From an uncultured bacterium (lineage in GTDB: Bacteria > Bacillota > Clostridia > Lachnospirales > Lachnospiraceae): DNA of 7,982 nt. A model generated the notes under the pieces. It searched no databases. It was given only the letters and a program-made list of their open reading frames with translations, and was not told the origin of the DNA. Of the stretch, positions 6,710 through 7,982 are shown one piece after another. Position numbers and translations under genes: made by a program. The stretch covers positions 1 to 7,982 of the forward strand of contig CAMNLO010000066.1 of the NCBI GenBank assembly GCA_946543095.1, written 5' to 3'. How positions within the stretch are numbered: the stretch's first letter is position 1; every line of letters begins with the position of its first letter.

Positions 6710-7912
6710 TTATCTACGCAGCCGCATCCCTTCTTCCACGAAAAATCCTTTCTGTCCGGGGCGGCCCATCCCCAGAAGCGTGAAAAACTCCAGACTGTCC
6801 GGGCATATGGTAAGGAGAGTCTTCCCCGGATATTTCACTGCAGCCTCCGAAAAAGCCATGTCCAGCATCCGGTTCAGCTCCCCCATATTCCTTGTGCTGC
6901 TGTGGGCGTATTCCACCCTGAGCCTTCCGCCGGGCGTCAGATGGATCAGCAAGAGCGCTCTGGGTCCTGTTTTTCTCCCCAGAAAACAGCTGAGATCCCT
7001 TTCGAAATAATCCTCCGGAAGCGCTCCGCTCAAAAAGCCCCGATACCCATTGTGGTTCAGATAATCCCGGATCAGGACATTTCTCTCCTTTCCGGAAAGC
7101 ATTTTCAGGGAGGTGATCTCCTCCCCCTTCCGTTCTCCTTCCCCTGCGTCCTTTCCCTCTCCGATCTGAATGGAAAGCTCGGGGGAGGCGCCGATCCCGA
7201 AGGGAAAGCCCCGGGAGCTGAAGAAGTCCTTCACCTCCTCTCCCGCGCTTTCCGCCGGGAGCTCCACCAGACCGGCAGACGCTTCCATCTGCTCCGTATA
7301 ATATACAAATTCGGCAAGCAGTGAGCTTCCAAGACCCTGCTCCCTGAACTCACCGTCAATATAGAACCACTGGATGCTGCAGATCAGGTCCTCCTCCAGC
7401 GCGTTCTCCTCTTCTCTCCAGATCAGGGCGCCTGCGGCAAAAAGCTCCTCCCCCACAGCCTTCAGGATCCCGATGCCGAAGCATCTGCCCACGCTCACAT
7501 CCTCCAGCAGATCCGCCGGGACAAGCTCTGAAAAGCTCTCGCCGTTCTCCTCAGAGATCCTTACGATGAGCGGTCCCGCCAGCTCCTCGAACTCTTCTCT
7601 CCTTCGGATGATCTCTCCGAACGCATCTCCGCTTTCTTCCGTAAAGGGTTCCCTTCGGAAGGCCATCCTGCTCCGCAGGGCCTGCAGAGGCAGGTACTCC
7701 CTCTCCAGCGCTTCCCGCGAAGGGGCCGCGGCAAAGAGCTCCTTTGCCTCCTCGTACCGGACCTCCAGGATCTTAAGCTCCTCCAGATCCCTCTCTTCCG
7801 GATCTGCAAGCATTGCGGAATACTCCGGGGGTGTCTCCCGGGGGATGGCAAGGGTCCCCTCCGGAGCAATATCGGTTTCTCTGATTATCTCGGTGTTTTT
7901 TATTTCAGCCAT
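6710..7912 (-). CDS. GNAT-family N-acetyltransferase with a second degenerate GNAT-like domain
   Basis: The 400-residue, acidic, soluble protein probably transfers an acyl group from acyl-CoA to an amine. Residues 1-115 are an acidic helical region. The first GNAT domain spans about 115-235. Its motif A is YIDGEFREQGLGSSLLAEF (184-202), with the acyl-CoA pyrophosphate-binding RxxGxG at Arg190, Gly193 and Gly195, preceded by the strand EEDLICSIQWFYI and followed by KDFFSSRGF. After an acidic/Gly linker near 248-265, the C-terminal part (about 268-400) again has a GNAT-like order: LLLIHLTPGGRLRVEYAH, a helix, TLLTICPDSLEFFTLLGM. It lacks RxxGxG, so it is likely non-catalytic. The start ATG at 7912 has AGGAGGT immediately upstream. 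The gene is 66 bp upstream of the giant protease on the same strand, suggesting co-expression. The substrate is unknown. Confidence 0.8.
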   Translation of the reverse strand: MAEIKNTEIIRETDIAPEGTLAIPRETPPEYSAMLADPEERDLEELKILEVRYEEAKELFAAAPSREALEREYLPLQALRSRMAFRREPFTEESGDAFGEIIRRREEFEELAGPLIVRISEENGESFSELVPADLLEDVSVGRCFGIGILKAVGEELFAAGALIWREEENALEEDLICSIQWFYIDGEFREQGLGSSLLAEFVYYTEQMEASAGLVELPAESAGEEVKDFFSSRGFPFGIGASPELSIQIGEGKDAGEGERKGEEITSLKMLSGKERNVLIRDYLNHNGYRGFLSGALPEDYFERDLSCFLGRKTGPRALLLIHLTPGGRLRVEYAHSSTRNMGELNRMLDMAFSEAAVKYPGKTLLTICPDSLEFFTLLGMGRPGQKGFFVEEGMRLRR

Positions 7913-7916
7913 GGCG

Positions 7917-7923
7917 ACCTCCT
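7917..7923 (-). promoter_or_regulatory. Strong ribosome binding site of the GNAT gene
   Basis: On the minus strand, AGGAGGT (7923-7917) sits 4 bases before ATG 7912. It is a full anti-16S match with rather tight spacing. It lies only 5 bases downstream of the large palindrome at 7929-7963, so folding of that palindrome could affect ribosome access. Confidence 0.8.
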
Positions 7924-7928
7924 GTTGT

Positions 7929-7963
7929 CTAAGGAAATGCTGAATAATTCAGCATTTCCTTAG
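7929..7963. repeat. Perfect 35-bp palindrome (17-bp arms, 1-base centre) in the leader of the GNAT gene
   Basis: The left arm CTAAGGAAATGCTGAAT (7929-7945), central A (7946) and right arm (7947-7963) are exact reverse complements. The element is AT-richer than its surroundings. In RNA from either strand it would form a hairpin of about 16 bp. No T-run follows on either side, so it is not a standard terminator. A second small stem, CCCC/GGGG (7964-7967/7971-7974), lies next to it. Options are a 5' mRNA stabiliser or translation regulator, an operator for a dimeric regulator, or a copy of a dispersed palindromic repeat. Confidence 0.85.
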
Positions 7964-7982
7964 CCCCTCCGGGGGATCGCAC

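Noticed and set aside
6690..6760. Possible promoter for the giant gene (GATAAT-like hexamer near the GNAT stop codon on the minus strand)
   Set aside because: The -10-like hexamer is decent, but the best -35 candidate at 17-18 bp matches only about three of six positions, so it is not reported as a feature.
6272..7324. Long plus-strand open frame (350 codons) opposite the GNAT gene and the N-terminus of the giant gene
   Set aside because: It is Leu/His/Pro-rich, has no ribosome site or family resemblance, and lies antisense across two well-supported genes. It is a by-product of GC-rich codon use.
7929..7963. Palindrome read as an arginine-repressor (TGAAT/ATTCA) box
   Set aside because: The half-sites are separated by one base instead of the usual four, and the symmetry extends far beyond such a box.

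Overview
The window looks like a chromosomal segment from a fairly GC-rich Clostridia member of the Firmicutes, plausibly Lachnospiraceae. This rests on the strong AGGAG-type ribosome sites, the resemblance of the proteins to families I associate with that group, and a pseudo-ATPase/symporter fusion that I recall from gut Clostridia. The assignment is inference. I see no tRNA, rRNA, CRISPR array, insertion sequence or phage gene.

Layout. Positions 1-225 (+) hold the C-terminal end of the tRNA adenosine deaminase gene tadA. It overlaps by 4 bases a 556-residue membrane protein gene (222-1892, +). That protein is an SLC1/DAACS-type dicarboxylate or amino acid:cation symporter with a degenerate GHKL/RsbW-like ATPase domain fused to its N-terminus. 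Positions 1893-2047 lie between two convergent genes and are filled by degenerate 25-bp, GC-rich, hairpin-forming tandem repeats. On the minus strand, 2048-6643 encodes a 1531-residue, highly charged, largely helical protein. Near residues 430-625 it carries a papain-fold (clan CA) cysteine peptidase domain with Cys448, His590 and Asp606 at canonical spacings. Just upstream on the same strand, 6710-7912 encodes a 400-residue protein with one clear GNAT acetyltransferase domain and a second, degenerate GNAT-like domain. A 35-bp perfect palindrome (7929-7963) sits in the leader of that gene, 5 bases before its ribosome binding site.

How the genes may work together. tadA and the symporter are probably one translationally coupled transcript, with no obvious functional link. 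The acetyltransferase and the giant protease are co-directional, 66 bp apart, each with its own good ribosome site, and may form a two-gene unit. This unit is the least explained part of the window. The giant protein has no visible signal peptide or membrane segment, carries a lysine-rich pentapeptide tract that could in principle be an acetylation target, and has a C-terminal ~700 residues that I cannot assign to any family. An intracellular regulated protease, or an effector exported by a non-Sec route, are both possible. The sequence alone does not decide.
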